Positions 11,444 to 20,554 of a stretch of 34,145 nucleotides of DNA are shown here, one piece after another. The stretch lies in the NCBI GenBank assembly GCA_009602725.1, contig WELB01000065.1:239496-273640 (forward strand), given 5' to 3'. This stretch comes from Spirogloea muscicola. Lineage: Eukaryota; Streptophyta; Zygnematophyceae; Spirogloeales; Spirogloeaceae. The notes below the pieces were generated by a model. It did no database searches, was not told where the DNA came from, and saw only the letters and a program-made list of their open reading frames with translations. How positions within the stretch are numbered: position 1 is the first letter of the stretch; the number at the start of each line of letters is the position of its first letter. Position numbers and translations under genes: made by a program.

Positions 11444-12065
11444 CAGGCCCTTTGCATCCTCAGGCCCCTTTGTAGCTGCTCACCGCTCTTAGGCCCCTCT
11501 GAACCTTTGTGCATTCTTTTTGGGCTGGCTTTTCGCAGCCCTTGCCCCCATTTCGCTTCCACACACATTGCTGGCCACGCAGTGGGAGGTGCTGAGCAGA
11601 AAAAGCTCCGACACTACTCAGACTACCCCCGCAGTGACCACCTCCTCCCGGCCGCAATCGACACTTTCGGCTGCTTGGGTCCTCGCTTCCATACCCTACT
11701 CGAGAACATAGCGAGTCTGGGATATGCACGACGCGAGGATATGCTCCCAGCCCGGATGGGTATGCCGGCAGCCTATCTGTCATTTCTGCGACGTCGAGTG
11801 TCAACCTGTCTGCAACGAGCTCAGGCGTATGCTCTGCATCAGAAAGCTGGTCGAGCCTTAGCTGCTGGCACAAGAGCTAGTCAATTGCCGTCCGGTATTC
11901 GAGCGTCAGCTAGCGACCTCTATGTGCTGACTCGTGGTTACTGAGCGGGTCAGCTTAGCAGCAGGTGACGTACATTTGTCCAATGTGCTTGCCTTTGTAC
12001 TTGGCCACACATGGCCTCCCCATCTCTTAATATACACGCATTTTCATTGGGAGTGCCACTCCTTT
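11444..12065 (+). mobile_element. 5'-truncated LINE-like insertion in the left LTR
   Basis: Absent from the otherwise matching right repeat and bracketed by a 9-bp duplication. From about 11566 it encodes the LINE C-terminus in one open frame to the stop at 11942-11944 (blocks AEQKKLRHYSDYPRSD, AIDTFGCLGPRFHTLL, RRVSTCLQRAQAYALHQKAG), then a 3' tail matching the minus-strand tails at 10340-10440 and 22187-22290. Bases 11444-11565 are not LINE coding sequence and resemble the repeat near 6921-6960, so the insert may be a template-switch chimera. No poly(A) tail is visible. It postdates the gypsy insertion. Confidence 0.85.
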
Positions 12066-12074
12066 CTTTCTCCT
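12066..12074 (+). repeat. Target-site duplication of LINE insertion, right copy
   Basis: CTTTCTCCT, the second copy flanking the LINE insertion. Confidence 0.9.
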
Positions 12075-12448
12075 AGCCAACCAGCGAGCAGCGCACCTAG
12101 CCAATCAGGTAGCGCTAGGGTTTCACCGCATCCGGCCCATGTCGGAGCGCGCGAGCCCTGCCAAGCAGTTCGCTTGGCAAATCTCACCCTCCTGCCGCGC
12201 CTGCGCCCACCGCGCCTGTGCCGACCAAGCCTGCGTCTACTCGCGCCTGTGTCCGCGAGAGCGTAGAGCCCGGCGCCCACGGCGTGCGCGCTTAGTGAGC
12301 GTCGCCCGAACCCGCTAGCAACTGCGAGAAGTCGTATTTCTTCTGTGGTGAGCAGCTTATCATTGTGCTGTTCTTGCGAGTCTTACCATCGGAGTGCTGT
12401 GCTCATTGCTTGTGCACACGTCTTTGCATTGGTTGCTTGTGTGCATGT

Positions 12449-12517
12449 AAGGCGCGCCCTTTGGGCCCCTTTACAATATTCACAAAAGGCGCGCCCTTTG
12501 GGCCCCTTTGAATATTG
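12449..12517 (+). repeat. Tandem 36-bp duplication in the LTR
   Basis: Two adjacent copies of a unit with core GGCGCGCCCTTTGGGCCCCT (AscI- and ApaI-type palindromes) followed by an AATATT word. The same pair is in the right repeat at about 21167-21235, so it is part of the repeat itself. Confidence 0.85.
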
Positions 12518-12613
12518 GTGGTGAACCTAGATAGGGCCGGTCTTGGGACGGTCGTGTGACTGAAATACTGGTGACGGGAAACTCGAGATACAGTGGCACG
12601 TTACTTTTATTTG

Positions 12614-12777
12614 CCAAGCGAACTCAGAGCTTGAGTTTATTGCATTGGATTGCTATTACTTGCTTGAACTCTGCTCAAGGCTGCAAGTGCGACTGTTATC
12701 TCTGAGTTGGATTGTTGCCAGTGTTATCGATCAGCTGTTGATTGCGTTGTGATCTGTTTCTCGGCTACTACTATTGC
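12614..12777 (+). other. Retrotransposon 5' leader
   Basis: Untranslated stretch between the end of B1 and the first gag ATG. The first bases (CCAAGCGAACTCAGAGC) would be the primer-binding region in a standard element, but they lack the usual TGG complement to a tRNA 3' CCA. A different primer or self-priming is possible. Confidence 0.5.
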
Positions 12778-14814
12778 ATGAGACTCAGGTCAGGCAATAT
12801 CGTCAATCTGGAGCCAGAAGGTGAAGTTGCTTCGACAGACATTGATCTTGCCTCTGAGCCAACTGGTACTGCTGTTGCTGAATCACGTGTGGCGGCACGT
12901 AGCTCAAGCGAGATCTTGACAACGATACGCTTTCGGAAAAGCATCAACATGGCATCAGGAGACTTGCCAAAATTCCAAGGTACCCATAGCACTGCTTCTC
13001 TATCTGATGTCAGGAAACATTTCCTGGCAGAGCTATGTCAGTTGGACATGCACGGATGTCAGGTCAGCCGAGAGTCGAAGATGACTTTGTTAGCGAAGTA
13101 CTTCACTGGGGATGCGGGGTTTATGTTTGAGCGGATTCGAGATGATGTTTTGTCCATGACAAAATCAGTCCCCGAGTCTGCGACGGAAGTTGAGAAGCTA
13201 GCAGGTCCCCAGTTAGTCGACCCGGTGGCCGAAGTATTTCGTCAATTCACCCAACAGTTTCCAGAGGATACCTTACAGTATAAGCGAGATCTACTAAGGT
13301 TCCAGAGAGAACCGAATGAGAACATTACCGTCTGTTATTTCAGATACGTGAAGCTGATAGAGAAGTCAGACACCACTATCAGTCATCAGGATTTGGCGGC
13401 AAAGTTCTTACGTGTTGTAGCTGGTAAAGCTCTCTGGCATGTAGTCGATTTATTGACTGTGCGCAGGCAACAGCTCAACAAGAAACATTATGACATTCAT
13501 GATGTCTATCAAGTCATGTTGGAGAGGGAGGCTGCGGAGTTTACTTTGAAAAGCTTAGATGATCGCTTTCCAGAAGTGTCCAATTCCTTCACCAGATCTG
13601 ACAAGAAGTTTGGTGGTCCTGTGGTCAAGAAGCCCTTCACAAAGGCACATGTAGCCATCCCTGATGTACAGCAGGTACCTGACCATTACAAACCTCGTCC
13701 GGCGGTGACTTGCCACAACTGTGGTAAGATTGGACACATTTCAAAACATTGTGCAGCTAGACATCAGACTGCAGGTGCTACCTGTGGTCATTGTGCTAGA
13801 ACAGGACATGTTGAGTCGCAATGTTGGCGGAAACACCCTGACAAATTGCCTGTGCAATTTCGTGGCAAGAAGGCATTGGAGATAGGAAAGGCTCCAACTG
13901 ACGGTGGTCGTGTGGATGGAGACCAACTACAGAAGTTGCAGAGACAGATTGAAAAGCTGACACAACAGTTAGCTGCAAGCGAGATCAAGGCCAAGTCTAG
14001 TGCTAAGTCGGCCGCAGCTGCTGTTGTGCACTCAGATGTAGAAGAGGATGAGGATGACCTTGCAGGCATGTATGAGGCTCAGTATGCAGCAGGGACTTCT
14101 CATAAGTATGGGTATTCTCACCTGGCATCGATTGTTGCTGCAGTACCGGAGTCTTCTAACACTGCAAGCAGAAACCCAATGAAGCGAGGTGAAAATGCTA
14201 TGCAGCAACTTGCTAGGACCGGCAATGCTAGGTACCCTGCAAGTTTCAAATTGAAGGCCACTCAACCTGACTTTCTTCTATCACAGCCTCAGCTCGTTGT
14301 GAAGTCCACAGAGCCGAAGGTTACTAATCCCACTTCACTTAGTGTTGATTGTACATTGTCGGCTGGGACCCTGTTGGACAGGTTGTACACAGCACCTGTT
14401 TTGAGCATCAACGACCTAGGATGGACGAAAGAGGCATTGAGTAACATGCTGACCAATACTGCAGTTGAGGTTGTGCAGAACTTGCAGACTACATCTGTCG
14501 GAACTGCCACCTACTCTGAGAATAGGGCACAGTCATGTGTTTTTGATATTGTGCCTCTCAGATCATCGGAGGAACGAAAGAAACAGTTTTCCACGGTGAC
14601 AATGCTAGATAATAGTTCAGGCATATTAGAGGTCAATGCAGTCAAGCCTAATGTCGTGTTGTTAGACACAGGGGCTCAACCGATCCTTTTGGGTTGGCGT
14701 ATGATCGCTGAACTGGGTCTAGAGTCTTGTGACATAGCCCCCAGTAACATCAAGATTAAGACTGCTACTGGTGGTACAGATGCTATCTTAGGACTGACCA
14801 GAAAGCCAGTTTAA
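12778..14814 (+). CDS. gag: Gag-protease polyprotein (N-terminal part of the element)
   Basis: An open frame of about 678 codons from ATG 12778 to TAA 14812-14814. The capsid-like region (about residues 70-270) includes a YKRDLLRFQREPNE...YFRYVKLI block. Two CCHC zinc knuckles follow at 13711-13752 and 13783-13824, both C-x2-C-x4-H-x4-C, for RNA binding and packaging. A coiled-coil-like Gln/Lys stretch follows (13915-14010). Near the end is the aspartic protease signature LLDTGAQPILLG (Asp codon 14665-14667). The rest of the protease, including a DILLG motif at 14892-14906, lies in the next frame after the stop. The stop may be decay or a recoding site; no canonical slippery heptamer is in phase at 14806-14816. 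Confidence 0.9.
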   Translation: MRLRSGNIVNLEPEGEVASTDIDLASEPTGTAVAESRVAARSSSEILTTIRFRKSINMASGDLPKFQGTHSTASLSDVRKHFLAELCQLDMHGCQVSRESKMTLLAKYFTGDAGFMFERIRDDVLSMTKSVPESATEVEKLAGPQLVDPVAEVFRQFTQQFPEDTLQYKRDLLRFQREPNENITVCYFRYVKLIEKSDTTISHQDLAAKFLRVVAGKALWHVVDLLTVRRQQLNKKHYDIHDVYQVMLEREAAEFTLKSLDDRFPEVSNSFTRSDKKFGGPVVKKPFTKAHVAIPDVQQVPDHYKPRPAVTCHNCGKIGHISKHCAARHQTAGATCGHCARTGHVESQCWRKHPDKLPVQFRGKKALEIGKAPTDGGRVDGDQLQKLQRQIEKLTQQLAASEIKAKSSAKSAAAAVVHSDVEEDEDDLAGMYEAQYAAGTSHKYGYSHLASIVAAVPESSNTASRNPMKRGENAMQQLARTGNARYPASFKLKATQPDFLLSQPQLVVKSTEPKVTNPTSLSVDCTLSAGTLLDRLYTAPVLSINDLGWTKEALSNMLTNTAVEVVQNLQTTSVGTATYSENRAQSCVFDIVPLRSSEERKKQFSTVTMLDNSSGILEVNAVKPNVVLLDTGAQPILLGWRMIAELGLESCDIAPSNIKIKTATGGTDAILGLTRKPV

Positions 14815-16967
14815 ATTCTCTGTATGCCAATGTCCCTAGCAGACGGACTACTTTGTCAGTGATCTGCATGATCACTAAAGCCAGAAGTTATGACATTCTG
14901 CTAGGAACTCAATTTCTGGTGCCCATAGGCTTCGGTTTGGATTTTTACAGTGAAGCAGCTTGGTATAGACCAGATTGGCTAAATGCTGGCACTGATATTG
15001 TCTCATTACCGTTGATGAAATCGTGTACCAATGCAGACATTGAAGCCAATGCTGGGGTGCCAACTACAGACGATGTTGTGGACAGTGAGAAGCTAATGAA
15101 GCAATTGGAGGATGGACTGGAGGGAACAGAGGAGCCAACTGAAGAGCAGTTGGCGAGTCTGAGAGATGAGCTGAGGGAGATGGAGGATGTGACTCCCCCA
15201 GCCGATTCGCCACCGACCGATGCACCAGCTATTGCTCCATTAGTCAATGTTCCACCAGCTGCTGCTGCGACTGCCGCTGCTGCTGTCACTACTTCTACTG
15301 CTGCTACTGCTATCGCTGCTACTGCTGCGATTGCCGCTGCTGCGACTGCCGCTGCTGCTACCACTACTGCTATCGCTGCTGCTGCTGCAACTGCCGCTGC
15401 TGCTGTTACTACTGCTACTGCTGCTACTGCTATCGGTGCTGCTGCTGCAACTGCCGCTGCTTCTGCCACTGCTGCTGCTGTTACCACTGCTGCTGCTGCT
15501 GCACCACCAACGGCACCAGCACCACCAGCGCAGAATCCACCAGGTGGACAGAAGAGAGAAATTTCACCGGCGTTTCTACGTGCAGCACTACAGCCTGCCA
15601 AAATGATGAAACCACTCACTGCAGCAGGACTGAGTGACAGGGACTTGGCAGAGTTGACCGTTGAGGAGAATTTTCGACGGTACCTTGCGATGTTACCAGA
15701 TTGGTCTGCCACGGCAGCAATTCGGGTGGAGGAAGCATGGACATTCAAAACTTTCAATGTTTCGATGACCAACCCGGGACAAAATGAAGAGGCGGCCGAA
15801 GATAGGAGATTCTACGCCGGGGTTATCCCTTTCGAGTTTGGAGAGCAGGGACTGGTGGTACTAGAGTTGTTTGGAGGCAGCGCTGCAGGGTTGGCAGGGT
15901 TGTTGCGCAGCCGCTACAGAATTGCGCAGTATATTTACGTGGATAATAATTGGGCCTCACGTGAAGCTGCAGCCCACCACATCTCCATACTCAAGGAGCG
16001 GTACAACCACCTGGTGACTCCAAATACGTTTGCAACCTGGGATACTCTACTCCCAGGAGATATCCGGGAAGCGGAGAAAGTGGAGTACCTCAAACTCTTA
16101 CCCCAGTGGACCTGGTTATCGCAGGCTTCCTTGCGAGGGCTTCAGCCCTGCAGGCCGAGGGGAGGGATTCGGTCATGTCAACTCAGCCCTTTTCTTCCCA
16201 ATGCTACGCATCCTTAAACATATTCGTAGCAGACAAAGGAAGCCCATGGCTTACATAATAGAAATTGTACAGCCAGATGATGATGCCATTGATGCGAACA
16301 ACCATTTCCGTAGGTTGTATCACATATTGGGTCCTTTTGTGACCTTAGATGTGGCAAGGGTTAGCTCGTTAGCCGACCGGAAGAGAATTTTTTGGACAAA
16401 TCTGGCACCTGCGCAGCTCCTACAAGCCTGCATCAACGGTCAGGAACGACATGACGACGCCAGGGTTCAGCTCATCCTTGATGCCGGACGGAGGGTACCA
16501 CTGGTCTCACTTCAAGTGACGCAGCACCCAGTTAACCGTCCAGGACAAGTTCGATGCACTCTACCGACCTTGGTGGCATCTGACAAGTCTGCCGGCTTCA
16601 GAATCCGGAATGGTATCATTGGTCAGGGCATGATACTCGTTTCGCCTGTGAATACTCCAGATGTTTATGCTACGCCAACACCTCGCGAACGCGAGAAAAG
16701 CATGGGCTTCTGGCCTGGCGACATCACTCCCCATCACTTCCTGATGTGCTCAAAAATCGTATCATAGGTCAAGCCTTTGACCTTAATGCCATTACCTGGT
16801 TGGCTAGTGTGCTTGGTCGCTTACAGACCAAGTATCGCATGCTGAGAGTAGCGTATGAGCGTAGTCTTCTACCTCCACCTCAAGGTTCTTCAATGTCGGT
16901 GATTGATAGGCGCATGCTGACCCTATTCCGATTTCTTGAAGCAGAGAGGGAAGAGGATGACGAATAG
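14815..16967 (+). pseudogene. Protease C-terminus, Ala/Thr linker and cytosine-5 DNA methyltransferase (frameshifted)
   Basis: Frame 0 (to 16217) carries the protease tail, an acidic segment, a long Ala/Thr linker (15246-15516) and the N-terminal half of a C5-methyltransferase: motif I VVLELFGGSAAGLAGLL at 15853-15903 and a YIYVDNN strand after it. The frame shifts twice at about 16105-16130. The next frame (to 16767) holds motif IV PCEGFSPAGRG (catalytic Cys, about 16127-16160), motif VI as IIEIV rather than IIENV (about 16254), motif VIII RKRIFWTN (about 16378), a TLVASDKSAGF block and an EREKSMGFWPGD motif. A third shift near 16730 leads to IIGQAFDLNAITWL, the motif X-type C-terminus, and a stop at 16965-16967. 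These motifs in this order define a cytosine-5 DNA methyltransferase. It would methylate host or element DNA in the nucleus. This copy is broken. Confidence 0.85.
15246..15516 (+). repeat. GCT/ACT trinucleotide repeat encoding an Ala/Thr linker
   Basis: About 270 bp of imperfect GCT, GCC, GCA and ACT codons giving roughly 75 Ala/Thr-rich residues, with Pro-rich borders. It separates the protease region from the methyltransferase and is probably a flexible linker; its length is likely variable between copies. Confidence 0.9.
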
Positions 16968-18705
16968 CAATTACAATGTGTAGCCCATACTGCTGATAAA
17001 ACCATTGTTGGGTACAAGTGGCAGCTGGGTCTTTGGTTGAGTGATGAACAGAGGCATCGACTAACGATAATGCTTCAGCAGAATATTGCATGCTTTGCTT
17101 TTTCGGCGGCTGACTTAGTTGCTTATGTGGGTGCCAAGTTCCAAATTAACTCAGTGACGACAAGCCTATCTTCCGGAAGAGGTATACATTGTCTCCATAT
17201 GAGGATGAGCTTGTAGCAAAGAGATGTCAAGAACTGCTTGCTCTTGGTATGATAGAACTATCTAATAGTTCTTTTGCAGCACCTACAGTCCTACCAGCGA
17301 AGAAAGACGAGCATGGCAACTATACCGATAGACGCATGTGTAGTGACTACCGGTTGCTGAATGCAGATACACCCTTGGATAGGTATCCAATGCCCACTCC
17401 AGAAGAGATCTTTAACCGCATAGGTTCTGCAAAGCTTTTCTCTGTCTTGGATTTAAAGTATGGGTTCAATCAATTGCAATTGAGCCTAATGATAGACACA
17501 AGACTGCATTCTGGGGCGTAGATACACTATATCAATGGACAAGGATGCCGTTTGGACTGAAGAATGCACCGTCTATGTTTCAGCGTGTTATGGACCAGGT
17601 GTTGAAAGGAGTTCCATACGCCAAATGTTACATAGACGATGTTCTGATATTCAGTCATGAATTTGTTGAGTATGTGACTCATATTGACTCTGTTCTTAAG
17701 ATGATACAGAGTTCAGATTTGAAGTGCCATCCAGGAAATTGCCGGTTTGCACTCACTGAGGTCCATTATCTTGGACATCAGATAACAGAGAATGGTCGTT
17801 CTCCGCAAGATAGCAAGGTGCAAGCAATCCTGTCCATTCCTGCACCTACCAATCTTACATCTTTGAGATCGTTTTTAGGGCTTGCCAGTTTCTATCGTCG
17901 GTATATTGAGCATTTTAGCTCTTTGGCTCGTCCTCTCAACAGTCTGCTCAAAAAGAATACGCCTTGGCTATGGGGATCTGAACAGGAACACGCTTTTTGC
18001 CAGTTTAAACAATCACTGACAACAGCTCCTGTTTTGCGACGTCCTGATTATACCAAAGAGTTCCAGCTGCACACAGACTGGAGCAAACTCGGCATGGGAG
18101 CTGTACTTGTGCAGCAGGACGAAGATCACCATGATTATGTCATTGCTTATGCAAGTCGTTCTAACAATGCTGCCCAACGCAATTACTCTGCTTATGAAGG
18201 CGAATGTCTTGCAGCTGTTTGGGCTGTCACGCATTTTAGACCGTACTTATATGGACGACAGTTCAAGCTCGTCACAGATCATCAACCTTTGAAGTGGTTA
18301 CTGACCACTAATCATTTGACTGGCAAACTCGCCCGATGGGCACTACGTTTGACAGAATATAAGTTTGAAATTGTTCATAAGCCAGGACTGCAGAATCTGG
18401 ACGCAGATGCTCTGAGCCGCAACCCTATACCGGCAACTATGGATGAGCAATTCGCCTTGCTTTCAATTGCTATTGTGTCAGTACCTTTGAGCAGTCCTGC
18501 TTCTTACCTGGCATGCTTTGCTATGCATTCGCCACATGCCTGTGCTATAGACGGCCCTGATGATACCTTCTTTTCCAAAGATGTTTGGCTGGATCTGCCT
18601 GTACTTCATTACCTACAGAATGGCATGTATCTACCTCATCTTTCTACCATACAGAAGGATCGGGTAAAACACCGGGCCCGACGCTATGTCTGGCAAAACA
18701 ATTAA
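16968..18705 (+). pseudogene. pol: Reverse transcriptase and RNase H of the gypsy element (frameshifted)
   Basis: A gypsy-type pre-RT segment is followed at about 17189-17521 by PTVLPAKKDEHG, RRMCSDYRLLN and FSVLDLKYGFNQ, and then a frameshift near 17475. The next frame, open to TAA 18703-18705, has MPFGLKNAP, the catalytic YIDD box (17629-17640), the LGHQI and FLGLASFYRRYI thumb/connection motifs, and RNase H with its first Asp in TDWSKLGMGAVL (about 18076), Glu in YEGECLAAVWAV (about 18194) and Asp in VTDHQPLKWLL (about 18272), ending LDADALSRNP. It copies element RNA to DNA and removes the RNA. RT and RNase H catalytic residues are intact, but the frameshift and terminal stop break the polyprotein. 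Confidence 0.93.
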
Positions 18706-19692
18706 CTAGTTCGTCCGCATGAGGTATACGGAAACCAGGTTGTTCCTCCTCCTGCTGAACGCTTACAACTCGTCCAAGATGTTCATACGAATTATGGACA
18801 CTTCGGTGTAAAACGTACAATCAGTCTTCTCATGCCTAGATATTGGTGGCATGGTGTGACCAACACTGTTAAACAGGTTCTGTCACAATGTGAGGAATGC
18901 GACCGCATCCGTAGTACGTTCTCCCTGAAGTCTCCAGTATTACATCCTTTGCTAATTGAAGGGCTCTTTTACAGATGCAGTCTTGATTTGGCGGGACCAC
19001 TACGACTGGGTGAACGGCAAAGGCCGTATGTTCTCATTATGATCGAGCATTTCTCTAAATGGGTAGAAGTTGTTATTATTCCTACCAAAACTAGTGAACT
19101 CATCGCTGATGCTTTCAAGAATGCTGTGCTCACCCGGTATGGTGCTCCAGCAGAAGTGCTTACTGATCGAGGCACTGAATTCAAGGGTGCCTTTCAGCAG
19201 CTGTTGGACCGCAGCTTCATTGATCATCGTCTTACATCAAGGGATTATCCGCAGGCTGATGGTTTAGCAGAGCAGATGGTGCAGACGATAAAGAAAGGTT
19301 TGATGAAATATGTGATGAAACATGGCATGGAATGCTGAGACCAATTTTCACCATGGCTGATTATGGGCTATCGAATGTCAAACCAGACTTCTCTGTCTTG
19401 CTATAGTCCCTATTTTCTGCTATTCGGTCGACACCCTGTCATTCCATCTAACATCCGTCTTGTCAATAACGACGTAAACCTGGATAACCCAGTGATTTGG
19501 TACAAGGTCTGCGCGGCCAGAGGCAAACTCTTCCAGAAGCATATGCAGATGGCCCTGAACAACTTGCGTATCGCTCAGCATCGGGATACTAACAGGTACG
19601 CTACTATTCGTAGTGGTGGGTACAAACCACAGTTTAAAGACATTGATCTTGGTGACTTTGTGTATGTGAAGGTGAAACCACAAGACGCTTGA
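18706..19692 (+). pseudogene. int: DDE integrase of the gypsy element (two in-frame stops)
   Basis: Same frame as the RT/RNase H end, separated from it only by TAA 18703-18705. The HHCC zinc-binding domain (VHTNYGHFGVKRT near 18780-18815, CEECD near 18889-18905) precedes the rve core: first Asp in SLDLAGPL (about 18984), second Asp in LTDRGTEFKG (about 19165), Glu in GLAEQMVQTIKKGL (about 19272). A TGA at 19336-19338 interrupts it, followed in frame by the PWLIMGYR...YSPYFLLFGRHP C-terminal core typical of gypsy integrases. A second TGA at 19690-19692 follows. The enzyme inserts cDNA by strand transfer and normally makes the 4-6-bp duplications seen here. No chromodomain is present; a PHD finger follows instead. 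Confidence 0.93.
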
Positions 19693-20079
19693 GACTCTTC
19701 AACAGGACCTCTCATCCTTCAGGTTGTTGAGAAACTCTCTTCCAATGTGGTTAAACGTCGTGGTTCATGCAATCGTGTAATCAGTGATCATGTTCAAAAT
19801 ATTACACGTTGTCATCTGAGCAATATTGATCCAACCATTGACCCCACTACCCAATGGGTTTCTGAGAATCTATCTTGTGAACTTTGTCAACGTTCCGATC
19901 AGGCAGTTCAAATGCTTTTATGTTCTCTTTGCACTAGGGGTTTCCATATACACTGCCTTGATCCACCACTGACTTCTATTCCACAGGATGATTGGTTCTG
20001 TGTAGCCTGCTCAGATACTTTCCCAACTGCTCCACCTGTGCCAGGACTGACAGTTGGGGGGGGGGAAACTACAGATTAA
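19693..20079 (+). pseudogene. C-terminal PHD finger of the gypsy polyprotein
   Basis: The integrase frame continues after the TGA at 19690-19692 through a short linker into a C4HC3 zinc finger at 19876-20020: CELC, LLCSLC, GFHIHCLDPPL and WFCVAC supply the Cys/His ligands in PHD order, with the Trp before the final Cys pair. PHD fingers read histone H3 tails. At the end of an integrase it would sit where chromoviruses carry a chromodomain, suggesting chromatin-guided integration (inference). The frame runs through the G10 tract and ends at 20077-20079 inside repeat A1. Confidence 0.85.
20056..20065 (+). promoter_or_regulatory. Polypurine tract (G10)
   Basis: Ten G residues followed by AAA directly precede repeat A1. 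In a standard LTR element the purine tract primes plus-strand synthesis and marks the start of the 3' LTR. Here it marks the start of segment A, not of the TGTC terminus. Confidence 0.6.
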
Positions 20080-20274
20080 AATTCGACTGTTCTTGACTTG
20101 TTCATGGTGCTGTGATGTCTGGCATGGTTCCTTAGCAGATGGATTTTCATGACAGTCTGGTCAAAGTAGCCAACATTCTCGTTTGGCTTTTGTGTACACC
20201 AAACTAGCAAGTCAGCATTTCCCTTCTTCTAGACCTATCGACGCCATCTCGCACCGACGCCCTCGCGCGTGACA
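20066..20274 (+). repeat. Terminal-repeat segment A1
   Basis: Matches A2 (21331-21540) over 210 bp including the preceding G, without indels and with six substitutions. It starts right after the purine tract and ends CGCGTGACA. Its partner A2 forms the outer right end of the element. Confidence 0.9.
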
Positions 20275-20280
20275 GCTGTC
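20271..20280. promoter_or_regulatory. Palindromic A|B junction (GACAGCTGTC)
   Basis: A perfect 10-bp palindrome where A1 meets B2. Its halves are the element's outer ends: the left end begins TGTC and the right end ends GACA, with the central GC absent. This resembles a circle junction of unprocessed LTR ends (CA-GC-TG) and may be the integrase recognition/cleavage site. Confidence 0.6.
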
Positions 20281-20523
20281 GTGCCGTATCCTGTCGACTG
20301 CCCATTTGTGTCGATTTGACTAGGACTGCTGACTGGGCTTCACACGTGGCCTTACTAGGCTGACTCATTCACTTCGGTGGGTGATTCACGCTGACAATGA
20401 AGGACCACTTTTCTCCCTATGTGGCTCCTAGGCTGGGTCATACACTTTTGTGTGTGATTCACGCTGACAATGGAGGTTCCACCCATCTCTGACTCTCGGC
20501 GACACTGACTTTCTCTTTCGACG

Positions 20524-20554
<31 letters not shown>

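Larger units (their letters stand above)
10902..12613 (+). repeat. Left terminal repeat (segment B1)
   Basis: Matches B2 (20277-21330) from TGTCGTGCC to TTTTATTTG, apart from a 622-bp LINE insertion with its 9-bp duplication, minisatellite copy number and about six substitutions. Unlike the right-hand repeat it is not followed by segment A: internal sequence starts directly after TTTTATTTG. Without the insertion it is about 1.08 kb. Confidence 0.9.

Noticed and set aside
12453-12515. CRISPR-like short repeats
   Set aside because: Just two adjacent copies of a 36-bp unit within the LTR, and the host is eukaryotic.
14945-15772. 275-codon minus-strand open frame rich in Ala and Val
   Set aside because: Mirror image of the GCT/ACT repeat in the retrotransposon; codon repeats give open frames on both strands.
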